From: Mytilus galloprovincialis
Lineage: Eukaryota; Mollusca; Bivalvia; Mytilida; Mytilidae
Direction of reading: 5' to 3'
NCBI RefSeq assembly: GCF_965363235.1
Contig: NC_134844.1
Span: 55,424,872-55,488,871, forward strand
DNA: 64,000 bases
In this document: piece by piece, positions 23,238 to 36,274 of the stretch
Layout of the letters: each line of letters begins with the position of its first letter
Position numbering within the stretch: position 1 is the first letter of the stretch
Made by a program: the position numbers and the translations under genes
The notes under the pieces: generated by a model
What the model saw: only the letters and a program-made list of their open reading frames with translations
What the model was told of the DNA's origin: nothing
The model's database searches: none

Positions 23238-24896
23238 ACCCAAACAGAAAAATAAATGAACAAATTGCTTTCAAATCGTATTCAAATCTCTTTCAAATCG
23301 TGATTCTGCGATTTGTTAGTACCATTTGCTTGCGATTCATTAAACAAATCATAAACAAATCAGAATTTTCCAAATTCCCTAAAACTGATTTCTTTGCGAT
23401 TTCTTTCTGTTGTATGATTTGTAAGCAATTTGTTTCTGTTTTAGTGTGATTTCTTTATGATTTGTTTACTTAGAATATCGTATGAAATGATTTGAAAGAG
23501 ATTTGTTAACTTTGTAAGCTAGAATGGTGAGATTTCGTTATGATTTGTTAACTTAGAATATCATATGTAATGATTTGAAAATGATTTGTTAACTTAGAAT
23601 ATCATATGAAATGATTTGAAAATGATTTGTTAACTTTGTTAGCTATCATGGTGTGATTCATTGATGATTTGCTACAATGAATAAAATGTTAATGCATTCC
23701 AATTTTCTTTGTTTATCTATCTCTCTAACTTCCGGTTGAGGTCAAATTCAAATTTCAAATACTGTTCTATATTAACTGAACAAAGAAGGTTGCAAGATAA
23801 GGAGTTTTATTAAGTCTATGAAAGATGACGGTGGTAAGGAATCTCTATATTGATAATTTCACATATTCAACTAATACTATTCAAACATTAACCTTTAAAA
23901 TTTAGAAACTGTGCATTTCAGTATCTCATTATAATCATGATAATTTTGTACTGTAAGGATCAATTTTCAAAATAAAAATGTGTAAAAGATGTGTAAACAT
24001 ATCGAAACATTCATTTAAAGACTCAGGCTTCTAGAGCCAGCAGACATAATACACTGGCAAGTTTAATGTTTTAATTGTGTATGATGTTTACTGACCAGGT
24101 CCCGGGCAAAATGGGCAAAGCTATATTACAATGTAGCAGATTTGGACCAAGACTAAGAGCCATCACCTATTCGACATCATTCTACTAAGTACACGCGGTT
24201 GCCCATGTTTTTTCAAATTTCGTTATAGTCAAATTCGGGAGAGAAGTAAGAGAAACTTACACAGAGTGAACAATTCATCACCACCGCAATCAAAGATAGT
24301 ATTCCTTTTTACAATTAGAGGAGTAGCTATTTAAGGTAAAATGAGAACAATTGCGCTTCAAAGTTTAGTGGTTTCAGGGGCAGAACATATGTTTGATCTG
24401 GATGTTGATAATTTAATCTGTGAATTGTTGATTGATGCCAATTTATTTACGATTTGCTTATGATTTGCTTAAGGTAGGAATATATGATTTACTTCTGATT
24501 TGTTAAAGATTTGATAACAATTTGTTAATAATTTCTTAATAATTTGAAAACAATTTGTTTATGATTTGCTTGAGGTAGGAATATGATTTACTTCTGATTT
24601 GTTAAAGATTTGATAACAATTTCTTTACAATTTCTTTACGATTTGAAAACAATTTGTTTGTGATTTGCTTGAAGAAGGAAAGCAATTACCTCTGATTTGT
24701 TAATGATTTCAAAACAATTTCTTCACAATTTGTTTATGATTTGCTTATGAATTGTAAGCAATTTGTTAGTGGTTTGTTATTGTGATTTGTTAGCTCATTT
24801 GCATGTGAAATTTTATCACTTTCAAATCACAAAGAAATCATACGATTTGTTTATCATTTGTTACCATGATTTGTTCCTCAATTTTTTTTGTTTGGG
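23238..24896. mobile_element. Candidate inverted-terminal element dense in GATTTGTT motifs
   Basis: The left end ACCCAAACAGAAAAATAAAT and the right end (reverse complement CCCAAACAAAAAAAATTGAG) are imperfect inverted repeats. Both terminal zones (23240-23660 and 24430-24890) are packed with GATTTGTT, GATTTGCT and GATTTGAAA words. The centre is unique sequence. A G-run of about 18 (24894-24911) abuts the right end. No clear target-site duplication or transposase was found. Confidence 0.5.
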
Positions 24897-25329
24897 GGGG
24901 GGGGGGGGGGGTTAAAGTTATAATCCAATGTAAAATTTGATAAAACTTAAATTACTGTTCCTAAAGTACGAAAAAAAACCATACCTACATGACTTCCGGT
25001 CCCAAAATGGCGGCAAAACGTCGAAAATGTAAATTTTATCATTTCTATCAACTTAACAAGAGATATCAATGATTTTGTTAAGTTCAAATGCATATATAGT
25101 TTGTTAAAAAAGATAGGTTGCTTATCTTATAATTATCTGACAGTTACATGTACCAATACACAAACCTGTACACGGAAGGCCAGAACGGTAGCATTTAAAG
25201 TTACCAAGTTGAACACAGCTGAATTTCTTGCATCCACATTTAAAAAAATCATGACACGAGGATCAACGGCCATCAACGAAGTCCATTTTGGGATACAATT
25301 GTCATTGTTTTTTTTTCTTTAAATCAACT

Positions 25330-27700
25330 TGTGTTCATGACTTGGTACATGAACCTGTCGAATGCATAAATCTGGACGAGCCTAAACATGTCCACCTTGA
25401 TATGGTTCTCTTTCGATGTGCTCCAGAAGATTAAAATCGTTTGTAAGGAAGCAGCGGCCTTATGCTGCTATTCCGCCTACCTCAGGTAATGATAATGATT
25501 TTGTGGTAGGCAGAATAGCATCATAACTTAAGGCCGCTACTTCCTTGCAAACGATTTAAATCGTGTCTCCTTAACAGCAAACGGTGATGTTTCCGTACAT
25601 GATGCAAACAAATATCTCTATGATGTCCATGTCTGTTTCTTCATACAAAATCTGGCAAAAACGTCCGTTACATCTGAAAATACATCCGTCTGCCAAGCTG
25701 ACCTCTTCAATTTCCGATTAAATGCGTGTCACACTCACTAAATGCATGGAAGAAAGGAAAAGCTGCGACACGACGACCAAACGCATTTTAAATGACATAT
25801 GTACAGGAAGCCAACGAAAGTCTTTATTCCTTCAAAAACCTATCCACAATTTGTCCACACCTAATCTTGCGAGTACTGCAATTCCTAAAACTACTACATC
25901 TATATCATAGCTACTTAAAATTACTTTTTACAACTAAATTTCAGCATTATGCTTATCATGGACAATCATTTGTGTATCTGCCTTTTCATGGTAACAAGGG
26001 AATAGCTGGGAAGTATCCGTATTGAAATTGCAAAGAATATTTTCACCTTAAGTAGCATAAGCATGTGCATTAGTTTCTAAAGAAGCAATTCTGTCGGCAA
26101 GAAACTTGAATAATTCCGTTTTGTTGTCATCTTCGCAGAGGAAACTACCAGAACCAACAACTTTCCGTCTAGCACCATTACTTTGCCTTTTGTTTTCGTC
26201 CCAGCCTTTATATAATAATTAATTTAGTAATCATCAAATCTATTTTTACTCTTGGATACTGATCGAAGGACGATTTTATGTAAGGCAGTATGATATCATT
26301 TGCATAATCATCAAATATGTTTACCCCAAGTGGTGGAAATAAATTAACCATTGCTGCCCCACCGACGATAAATGCGTCATAATTCGGATCAGTTGATGGC
26401 AAATCGCAGAATGTTTCAAGGATGTCCATTGGCTGCTATCTAATACCACATCCGGACACAAAAACGGAGGAGCAGTTTAGTTTCATGGCTAAAGAAGAAA
26501 TGAAAAGTCTAGAAACGACATTGCAATCAGTGTTCGGGTTCTCTAGCTTTGTTTTTTGACATAGAAGTTTCCATTTTCATTTAACGGCTTTTATATGGAA
26601 ACATTCTTTTTCATCTGGTTAAAAAAAGCAGATTCTCCTTCGTTTCCCAATTGCTTCAAAAGATTGTACTGTTTGGACCCAATATCTTGAAGTTTATAAA
26701 CATATCTTACCTACTTCTGAATCAACAATTTCCTTAAAAGAGTAAATTTTGTACAAATCTGACGACTCTTCTAGAAATGGATTTCCAAACTCGTTCAACA
26801 CTTTAGAAAGCCTTTAAAAATTTTTCTAAGAAATCCTTTTGTGTTTTCGTAGAGTCTTCATGGCGTCGATCATCTGTTGTAGAATGACTCAAACCACTAA
26901 ATCTTTCAAATTCATCTACCAGTCTACTGACTTCTAGTCCAGTTACCACCCATCGTCTCGACGGGATCTTCAAATATACGTATGGTACCAACATCACCGT
27001 TCACTTCTCATTATTCTGTGCCTGATCAATTTTAATATAAGAAATATACTTAATGGTCTTACGAACAGTAAAAATTACCATTTACAAATTTCATTGCCAC
27101 CTGTGGGTGATGTTCTTGGAGGGAAGCCATATCTTGGAGATGGATTGGTAACCATCGAGCATAATTTACACGATCAAGACCAAGATTGGTATCATGCTTG
27201 ATATGGACTGTTTGTAAAGAACGATATCTGATTCACGAAAAGAGCGTATTACCGGGCATATGAAGTTCTTTATTCATAATTGAACGCCAGAAATTAAACT
27301 GTGGTCGATATAACTCTCTTTCCTTACACCCGTTGATCATAACTTGAACGTCACAGAGTCATGAACTATATTTTCTGTGTTTACGCTTCCATAACGGCTG
27401 GCATTATGAATTCAAGCAAACCACATGCAGTTATCTGATGCGCGTGTTTATTCCTAATTACATTTAAACATACATTAAAAGCATCTACCATTCTAGCTGT
27501 TGCAATATCGGCTGCAGTGAGGGCACATGTCCATCCGCTATCAAGCAATATATCACTCAGAATTTTAAAACAAGTCATTTTAATATACAATCCACCAAAC
27601 ATGACGATAAACTTATGTTCTCCGTACAAATCTGGCCATTCCAAATGAGATTGCTTAGCCAATACCAAAGGGTTTATCCGCAGCTATAATTGATGTTTCC
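25330..27700 (-). pseudogene. Decayed multi-copy repeat protein of unknown function
   Basis: Blocks on the minus strand, in order, resemble a large repeat-encoded family that I recall from cnidarian and mollusc genomes. They are KQSHLEWPDLYGEHKFIVMF and DILLDSGWTCALTAADIATA (27668-27381), LGLDRVNYARWLPIH (about 27180-27100), RRWVVTGLEVSRLVDEFERF (26997-26803), and FIVGGAAMVNLFPPLGVNIF with FDDYANDIILPYI (26429-26208). KVVGSGSFLCEDDNKTELF is at about 26170-26050 and IFVCIMYGN at about 25630. Stops and frame changes separate the blocks, so it is not functional. The family has no function I can name; copy number in such genomes suggests linkage to a mobile element. Confidence 0.6.
25430..25567. 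repeat. Inverted repeat inside the decayed protein
   Basis: GATTAAAATCGTTTGTAAGG through GCAGCGGCCTTA and TTCCGCCTACC is mirrored by GGTAGGCAGAATAGC, TAAGGCCGCTACTTCC and AAACGATTTAAATC. The arms are about 58 bp and imperfect. It looks like an inverted duplication of part of the coding remnant. Confidence 0.8.
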
Positions 27701-30300
27701 CCGATATTTGGAAAGTAAACCACCTTTTTCACCTTAATCATCGAATGCTTGATCATTGCAACTGAAATGGCGTGTTTTCAAACAGTGGCATAAAAGAAGT
27801 AACACTTTATACTCGAACAGAAGAGCCTAGATGCTTAGAAGAATGAATGACGACCAAGATATGTTTAAGAAATTCAAATCCTCATCTGTTAGGTGAACTA
27901 CGATTTCCATCATTGTGCCCTTGTAGTGCGTGTAATTCGTTCTTCATTTATAAATAGTTTGCGCATGCGCGAAATTGTTAAACACATGTGTATCATAACC
28001 TTAAAAAATGTCATCAAACAAATTCATAACATCATTAGAAATTGGAAAGCGCTAAGCATGTAAGAAATAATTTCAAATGTTTGTGTGTGAATTTTGTAAC
28101 ATTTTCATGCATACGCAAACATGTCAAATATTTAGTTCTAGTATATACGTTACATGTGAAGAAGTATCCACTAAACCTGATAATATTTTTTACTCAAAGA
28201 AGGTCAAAGAAAACGTTTTCCAGAAGAATAAGTATTTCAATCTGGAAAAAACAGCCATTTTAGAAAAGGTGGTGGCAATCTTGAAAAAATGAAATTTTCT
28301 TATGGCCAGCAGTTTTTTTTTTTTATTAAAAAGTATATAATAATGATGCTTTGTGCTAATTTTCGTGCTTGTATCAGCAATTGCAGAATTGCCTTGATTT
28401 TGATTGCTAATATCTTCCACTACATCATATAAAAGCGCTCTCTCCATATTACATGTACAAGATATAATTCAATTATCAACAACTGTATTTCAAATAATGT
28501 AATACTTATGAGCACACACGAGCAAATATGATGTGTTTACAGTGTTACTTACTAAATGTAAAGTATATTCAAATATACTTCAGATTATCTGATTTCACTT
28601 TCTTTCAACCAGTCTTCATACACTACAGATTACCCGAGGTACTCTTAATAAAACCAGTCGTCATACACAACAGACAATTTAAGGACAATAAAAGTAACAA
28701 GTCAATCGACGATTTGCGTTACTTTAGGTGGTACCAAACACCTTGACTAATATTAATTTGGCTCTTTTAATTTTCATAAAATTTCGACAAAATGTTATTT
28801 TTACCCTTTGACAAAAATATAAGAATTTCACAAAAATTGAACCAACCTTATCAGAAATATTTTATTGGTTATATTGCAGTTTGACAAAAACTAATTTTGA
28901 TCATTGAGAAGCTTAATATATCATCAACAACACAACGTGATTAAAACATTTAGCCGACTTTTAGAGTTATTTCCCTGAAGTGTTAGGTACCACCTTATTT
29001 CAACGTAGACCTACGACTTGTTGATCGTTTTTGTTGCTATTGGTTTTACTTGTCAATTATGGCATAATCGATAATTTATAAAATACATAATTGTTTAACA
29101 ATTGACTTTTATAGATTATTTGATCTGTATTTGGCAAATTAAAACGTTTCGGATTTCCCCCCTTCATTCTTCAACAAGGAATCAATCTAGGAAAACTTAT
29201 CATAGATACCAGGATCAGATTGTTTTAAACCAAACGCACAGTTTGTCTTCAAAAGACTCATCAATGATGCTCGAATATAAAAAAAATAAAAGGCCAAATA
29301 AAGTTCGAATAGAGCTGAATAGCATATAGAGGACCCACTATACCAAAAAAGGTTAAAACTATAGTGTATACTTATTGAACTGGGGTAGTAAAAATAACGT
29401 ATAGTTGATTTTGGTTTGCTGATCCTTTATTTCTATTCAAAAACATTGTATATTTAATTCATATTAAAGCTAAAAAAAAAAAATCAAAAAATCTTTTAAT
29501 CATAATTTCTTCTTTCGAATTACGTCATATATATGACACTAAGTGCCTCTTACTAAGTATATACGATTATGAATTTCTAGTGCTATTAAAGTAACCAGAT
29601 GTTAATTTTGTTCTACTAATATAAGTACCTACATCCAGTGTATATTTAAAGCTTTATTTCCTCGTATATATACATATATGTTAATTTATGATGGTGCAAA
29701 TGGGATTTTCATGCTTTAATCTAAATTCAAATCTTTCTATCTGTCGGTACTCAGGCGTGGCTCACCGGGTAAGATTTGGGGAAGGTGTTGTAGAGGTGAT
29801 CATGATCAGAACAATTTGATTAAAAAAAAAAATGGCTTTAATTTTACCTGTAAATTTGGCGGTGGGGAAGTGGAGACATGTCCGAATCTGCATATGGTAA
29901 TAAGACATTTTAAAATTAAGATGAATACAATTCGATGAAAGGTATTTACCAATTAGACAGCAACCAAACGACAAAACAAAACTCAAATATACATCAATAC
30001 ATGCACGGCAACATGTACAGGTATCAATATATATACATAGTCAAGCGTATGATCTTAACGTAATGATTATTATTTTTCTTCGCCATTTTAAACCATCTGA
30101 ATAATAGAAAATAATTCTAATATGATTTGTATATTAGGGAATACGTTGATATGATTGGTCGAGAGGACTTTCGGTAGTTGATCTTGACGGTTGGTTATTT
30201 TTCGATAGACGACGAGGCCTATTCAATGGACATAAATATACAATTTACGTGTGATAGAGGTAACTAGTGTGGAAAAATATATTCCCTGTCTCCAATTTTA
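27700..30300. other. No gene seen; one SINE-like fragment
   Basis: AT-rich intergenic DNA. A diverged family C fragment lies at 29190-29340 (GATACCAGGATCAGATTG, AAAAGACTCATCAATGATGC, GGCCAAATAAAGTTCG). Frames at 28042-28746 are short and unrelated to known proteins. Confidence 0.45.
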
Positions 30301-30310
30301 AAGAATCATA

Positions 30311-30519
30311 AGGATTAAACGCCTTTTTAAAGGAATTTATTGGTGTATAAACTCGACCAATTCACTCACAAACAAATAAAACTTTAAGTCCCTTTTTATA
30401 GGAATTTATTGGTGCATAAACTGGAACAAGTCACTCGCAAACATCATAAAAGTCCTGTTTGTGAGTGAATTGGTCGAGTTTATACACCAATGAATTCCTT
30501 TAAAAAGGCGTTTAATCCT
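30311..30519. mobile_element. MITE, 64-bp inverted arms
   Basis: Arms 30311-30374 and 30456-30519 (AGGATTAAACGCCTTTTTAA at the left) are nearly perfect complements. The spacer holds a third, diverged direct copy of the arm core (TATAGGAATTTATTGGTGCA). Confidence 0.9.
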
Positions 30520-30835
30520 ATAATAACATAAAAATTGAAAATGACAATTGATTTTGCTGTGATGTCCAAATTTATTGTACAGATAAGAATTAAAATACTG
30601 ACATCACATTATAAAAAGCACATATTACCGTTTTCTAATCAAATCACCTAATATATGCAATTTATACCGTTTATAGCCTCAGTTGATTCCCGGTTTAAAA
30701 AACAAAATCTGAAATTTAATTTGAATTGAGGAAGTACTTTCTCTTCCAAATTGGCATATATTATAATAGTATTTTGTGAAGGATACATAAATCAGCATTC
30801 TTTATTAAGAAATATCATACAAAAGTTAAAATAGC

Positions 30836-33800
30836 ATGGCACCAAAACCAAAGATCAGACACGTAGATTTAGCAGCTTTTTGTTTGACCATTATGGCTAC
30901 AATAGTACAATTAGTGGGATTTGGTATTCCGAATTGGTGGACATTCGAATATTTTGACGGAAGGACATTGATAATTGGAATACTAAAGTCAGACGGGTGC
31001 GACCAGTTCACAAGATGTGACAAAACTTTTGTTGACGTTGATAATGGTACAGGTATGATGATTTTCCAGGGATATTTTTGAGATAATTCATTTTAAGTTT
31101 GTTTTTACCGGGAGCAGGATTTTCTAGGTGCGTTGAAGACCTATTTATGACCTTGGGCCGTTTCTGGTCGGGTTTTTGTCTCTTTGACACATTCCACGTT
31201 TTCATTAACATTTTATATAACAAAGTTTGATCCGGCACTTTTGTCGACAATTGATGAACCGATGTTTGTCACTCAGCTCACTAGCGACTAGGCTGGTCCT
31301 CTCCCTTGCAACATACGGTTATCACAGAGCCAAACAGATAAAGGACAGAGAACCAGTCTAATTAGCGACATGTTGTCGTGGTCTTAGAAGTTTAGATACA
31401 AAAAAATAGAAGGTGTGGCAATGAGACAATTCACTTTCCACAGGACAACAAAAAGACATAGAAATCAACAACTATGGTTTGGCCTTCAATAATGAGCAAA
31501 AACTAAATGTATGAATTATCAATTAACCGATTGTGTACTATTCCCTTTCGATTGAGTATTGATTCACATGGTTGGTGATGCCTGCATAACATGAGAAACA
31601 TTATCTGAAAATAATTTTTTCCACTCCTCTAATTGGCCAAGTGGTCTAAGTAGTTAATGTACAGCTATCACACACGGATCAGCCTTGATCTCGTGGCAGG
31701 TGAGTTCAAATCCTATAATCTCAATTTTTCCAGCATACAAAATCTTGTTGCCACGATATCAATAAGAGTGTTGAAAGTGACTTCAATGTTGGTCTTTATT
31801 TTCCAAAATAATTATTTTCTTCAATCTCATACTCTCTAACTGTCACTATTTGCAAGGGTTTTACCCCATGGATGATCCCAATTAGAATGTTTGAAAGAGC
31901 AATTTTGTCCAAACTACCAATGTACTGTGGTTATGTGATTGTAAAAGATCGAAGAAGAAAATAAATATCATCAAAATTAATTTAATGGCCCCTGTAAAGG
32001 TTTTGTAGAACTTTGACAGCCATCTTGCACTTAAAACCCCCTTGGGCATTTTGAAATGTTGGCAGGTATGCAATCTAGTTGTCGAATAGTTTTTTTAGAA
32101 TGAATAGTCAAATTCAATTGTAAATTTAATGTGAAAAGTATATTGATTGAATATTATTGCACGAGGAAATAAATATAAACTGCACGCTTGAAGTATATCC
32201 TGAGGGTTTGACCTTGACCTTTACTATTTTGATTTTTTATCAGTTTGTTAAAAAATACTAAACTGCAAAAAGGAGGAAGACTTGTACAAGTATATCCCCC
32301 GGATTATATTATGTAAAACATTTAATATACACAACATTTAAATATAAAGCAAATTGTAATTCAAAACTAAAATTGATCCATTACCGGTCTTTACGTTAGC
32401 TTTTGTACTCTTTATGCGTGTACTTGTACTTATTTTCTTTCATTTGTACATCTGTTTCGTGGTATTTGACTCCTTATTTTGTAGAACAGTGCTTTAACAG
32501 CACATCATAAAAACAAACTGTAAAGACCAGTGTGCAATGGCTTGACCAATCAGATCGAAACGAAGCACATAAACAACTTTCATTACGACAAAATATATAA
32601 AATATCGACCTAACAAAAAAATAATATTTATCAATTACCCAGCAACTCGAATAGAAAGAGATGTTCTGATAAAGTCCCCGAACACTATGTTCCCCTGTGA
32701 TATAATAGACACACACCTCCATCTTTTAGCTACACCATTGACGAAGCCTCAAATCAACCGTAAAACTAAAACGGTCGAAGAGAAAGTACACGAAAACTCT
32801 TCAATTAATAATCTCTACTCATTCGTAACAGGTACAGCATTGTTTTGTATACATAACGAAAGTTAACCCTTTTTAATTTGACAAGAAGTACATAAAAAAC
32901 AGTGCATGACATGAAATTGTCATTTGTCATTTGTCTTTCAGAATGGTTGTTCATGACAAGGATCTTTGAACTGTTTGGAGTGATACTTTGTTTGTTATCT
33001 ACCATTGTCCACATAGCATTTTTTCCAACCAGAAATTTCACCATTCGGTCTGTAGCCATATATGCACTTGCTGCTGCTAGTAAGTGTTTCTTAATAATTA
33101 AAGTATTAAGTCTAACATATTACTAAATATTGAAGTTAATTTTGAAAATGTGTAGGCTGACATCTCAATTTATATAAAGGTTTATCATTACATATGTATC
33201 ATAACTGAATCGAAATAAGTCTTCAATAAAAAAAATAACATGCATGGTTCAGTTTATATTTTCGCACCGAAGTTTCAGCCCCAATAAGCGTCTTAAACAC
33301 AAACAAACACACACACACAACCAACAAACATTGAAAGAACTATAAACGCGTATACAATAACAGTTTTTAACATAAATATTTTACAGTATTACAACTTACA
33401 ATGCATGTATGATTTGGTGTACCACGTGACGAATTATGCAAATAACCTTGATCACAGATACCAGGATTCACGTTGTATATTCTTATTATTTTCATCATTC
33501 AAAAATCACGTGATAAAAAATGTTCCCTCCTTAAATCAATATAAAAAGATAGGCAAAAGATACCTATGATACATTCAAGCCAATAAGTAAAATAATAACT
33601 GACAACGCCATGGCAAAAAAGAAAAAGAAAGAAAAGAAACGGAGCATAAGACAGACAATAGTAATAAAAAGCTAAAGACTGAGTCACACGAACACCATCA
33701 GAAACCGGTGTGATATCGGGTGCCTTGGGAGGATAAGCAAATCCTGTTGTACATGTAGCAGGCATCTTGTTGCTCATATTAGTACAAACCCTGTGATAAG

Positions 33801-34079
33801 TCTAACTTTGTTGGTCACATTCATGGAAAATGTAATTATTAGTAATGTGTTGTTTTTTTCAATATACCAGGTATTTTCATATTAGCTGGTTCTATCATTT
33901 TTGCTGTGATGCATACCAAACTTGTAACTACTGTAAATGAAAATAAAGGTCAACAAACAACAGGTCCTGGATTTGGACTTTGCATGTTTTCGGGACTTCT
34001 GGCTATGGCAGCGGCTATTGTCACAGGAGCAGTCACCGTACGAAAAGGCGAAGACTATTATATTATTAATGCTGTTTAA
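30836..34079 (+). CDS. Claudin/PMP22-like four-pass membrane protein (3 exons)
   Basis: Exons 30836-31052, 32942-33079 and 33871-34079 join in phase 1 throughout (564 nt, 187 residues). Hydrophobic helices lie at about 11-31, 82-100, 109-131 and 153-174. The first extracellular loop has NWW at 33-35, GIL at 48-50, and cysteines 55 and 61, the layout expected of the W-GLW-C-C signature of claudin/PMP22/EMP proteins. The short C-terminus begins TVRKGEDYY, close to the TVKKGDDYY of the gene at 4045-4847. The ATG at 30836 gives a short N-terminal tail before helix 1. Such proteins act in epithelial junctions or membrane organisation; the subfamily cannot be fixed from sequence alone. Intron 1 contains retroelement fragments and intron 2 a family B retroelement tail. 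Confidence 0.85.
31408..31505 (-). repeat. Truncated retroelement tail (family A)
   Basis: GAAGGTGTGGCAATGAGACA, then TTTGGCCTTCAATAATGAGC; a diverged minus-strand copy in intron 1 of the claudin-like gene. Confidence 0.6.
31633..31713 (+). repeat. tRNA-like head, probable SINE
   Basis: A box-like TTGGCCAAGTGG (31633-31644) and B box-like GAGTTCAAATCC (31702-31713) are spaced as in class II (Leu/Ser-like) tRNAs but somewhat longer. No convincing cloverleaf or acceptor pairing was found, so a tRNA-derived SINE or decayed tRNA is likelier than a working gene. It lies in intron 1 of the claudin-like gene. Confidence 0.4.
33540..33830 (-). repeat. Retroelement tail (family B)
   Basis: Minus-strand copy containing the complement of AACTGACAACGCCATGGC and CATCTTGTTGCTCAT. 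Lies in intron 2 of the claudin-like gene. Other copies are at 17880-18070, 41600-41870, 47495-47710 and 50655-50810. Confidence 0.7.
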
Positions 34080-34529
34080 AGCTGATTTAGCACACAGATA
34101 AAATATCTATATTTGAAACACTTGATTTGTTGTAGTTTGTAAAACATATATTTCCTCTAGGTTCTGATCCATAGATTCTTCGTATAAATCTTTATGCCGG
34201 TGGTAGTAATATTTCAGATGATAAAAGGGAAAATGCATTATTGTTTCAAACTCCATTTATAGGTCAGCGAGCAAGTGTTGTATGCAAAATTTTATAACAT
34301 CTGTGACAAAGCCTATTTACTGCATATTGAACTTAAAGGTTGCCATTTTATGCAAGAAATGATTTAAAATGATCTGTTACCAGACTTTAGTGTTTGCTTG
34401 AAAACACTAAAGACAATTATTTCTATATTCTAAGAGAAATAACCCAATTATCATAACGCACAATATTAAAAACTCATAAAATGATTATTTAAAAACGATA
34501 CATAACATATCGTATGTCGTTCTTCAGTA
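34080..34529. other. 3' flank, no further gene
   Basis: AT-rich sequence after the claudin-like stop codon. No canonical AATAAA close to the stop was noticed. Confidence 0.35.
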
Positions 34530-34850
34530 TAAAATATAAGGATGTAATTGCCAATGAGAGAACTCACAACCAGAGATCAAAATGACATAGCAGTTATTAA
34601 CTATAGGTTACTGTTCGGCCTTAAACAATGAGCACAACCCATACGGCATAGTCAACTTTAAAAGGCCACGATATGACAAATGTAAAAAAATTCAAACGAG
34701 GCAACCAATAGCCTTATTAATGTAAAAAACAATGAAAAAATACAAAATTAATATGATATACAGCAACACACGACAACCATTGAATTATACAGACTCCTGT
34801 CTTTCCTGCTGGCTGGTACGTCCGTATATAAAACGTTCGTATATAAAACA
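34530..34850 (-). repeat. Truncated retroelement tail (family A)
   Basis: Runs through TTGCCAATGAGAGAACT, CAACCCATACGGCATAGTCA, CAAACGAGGCAACCAAT and ACACGACAACCATTGAATTA, as in 5000-5260. A run of about 26 A follows at 34901-34926. Confidence 0.75.
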
Positions 34851-35451
34851 AGGCAATCAAGAGAACATTTATACAAAAGCGTATAACTAGCACCAATAAC
34901 AAAAAAAAAAAAAAAAAAAAAAAAAAACGCCATCAAGATGGGACAACACACAATCTGCACTACATATGTGTCAATAAAACGTGACACAGTTTACTTTACT
35001 TTTAATCTTTTCGATTCTAAAAGGAGTAAGCCCAGTAAGACCGCTTCTTGGATTCAATATATAGCGTTTTTACAAAGTTGTTAAATTGGTGTTAACTTTT
35101 ACTTATTTATTGGAAAGTAACATGTTTTTCTTACAAAATTATGGGCTGTTTTAAATAAAGCAATGAACTTGCATCAGGTACTACCATCGTCATTGCATGC
35201 AAAAATACTGATATCTTCACAATTTAAACATTGTAAATTAATTTTGTGCTAATTTTAAGACGTTTTATGTTAACCGTACCTGCTTTGCGAATAAATTAAA
35301 CATATAATTGAACAAATAAATATATAGTTCAGAAATATCTATCATGTCCTTAGATAACTGTAATATGAAATAAATTATTTTATTTTATTTGAAGTGACGA
35401 TATTATCAATTTTATATAGATGGATAAAATAATTATCCTACATCTCAATTT

Positions 35452-36274
35452 TACGGAAGCCTTTAAGGGCCATGCTAATTTACTTTTTACAATTTGATAT
35501 AACAAATTAAAAAAATCCAAATCAAAAATATACGTTGAAACAAATTTATTTAAGACAAATGCAATGATGAATTGACGAATGTTTAATAAATCTTTTCATG
35601 TTCCTATTGAAATTAATAAAGCAACATGCCAGTTAAGCATTTTTTTTATCCTTGCATGTTTATATGTTCCTAAAAACACCAGCATCTCAATAGAACTCTT
35701 CATTTCGTTTTGACTTGAAAATATGCAATATATATATTGATCAAATAGACCCCTTTTCTCTTTTATATTTGTTATTTCTAAGGCACCAGGTCCCATATGT
35801 GAAATTGAGAAACTAATCCAGAAAACTGTCTGAAATAAAGGGGAAAGGGAAGAGGGTTGGTTATAGAAACATTAAACCTGTAAATTGAGTTTTGAAAATG
35901 CATTACGGATATTTGTCACTGGACGTCAGATGAACAATCAATAAATACACGAAATGCGCCAGTTCGGGTTATACAACTTGTAATTAATCATTATTGATAA
36001 TTTGTTATATCAAATAAATAATGTGTTATATCAAATTTATAATTTGTTTAAATTATCAAATTAATTTTTGTCATATCAAATTGATGATCTGTTATATCAA
36101 ATAAATAATTAAGTATATCAGAATTGAAAATCTGTCATATCAAATTGATTATTTGTTATATCAAATTTGTAATTTGTTATATCAAATTGATAATCTGTTA
36201 CATCAAATTAATAATTTATTATATCAAATTTAATTGTAAAGAGTTAATGAACATGGCCCTTAAAAGCTTCCGTA
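35452..36274. mobile_element. Fold-back element with TTTGATATAACAAAT repeats
   Basis: Inverted ends about 50 bp long start TACGGAAGCCTTTAAGGGCC (left) and finish GGCCCTTAAAAGCTTCCGTA (right). They are flanked by the 6-bp direct repeat CAATTT (35446-35451 and 36275-36280). The right half carries about ten copies of words such as TTGTTATATCAAAT. The 35596-35796 frame is not a gene. Confidence 0.85.

Noticed and set aside
34901-34926. Poly-A run as a retroposed mRNA tail
   Set aside because: The adjacent sequence is a retroelement tail in the opposite order to that expected and no processed gene is next to it.
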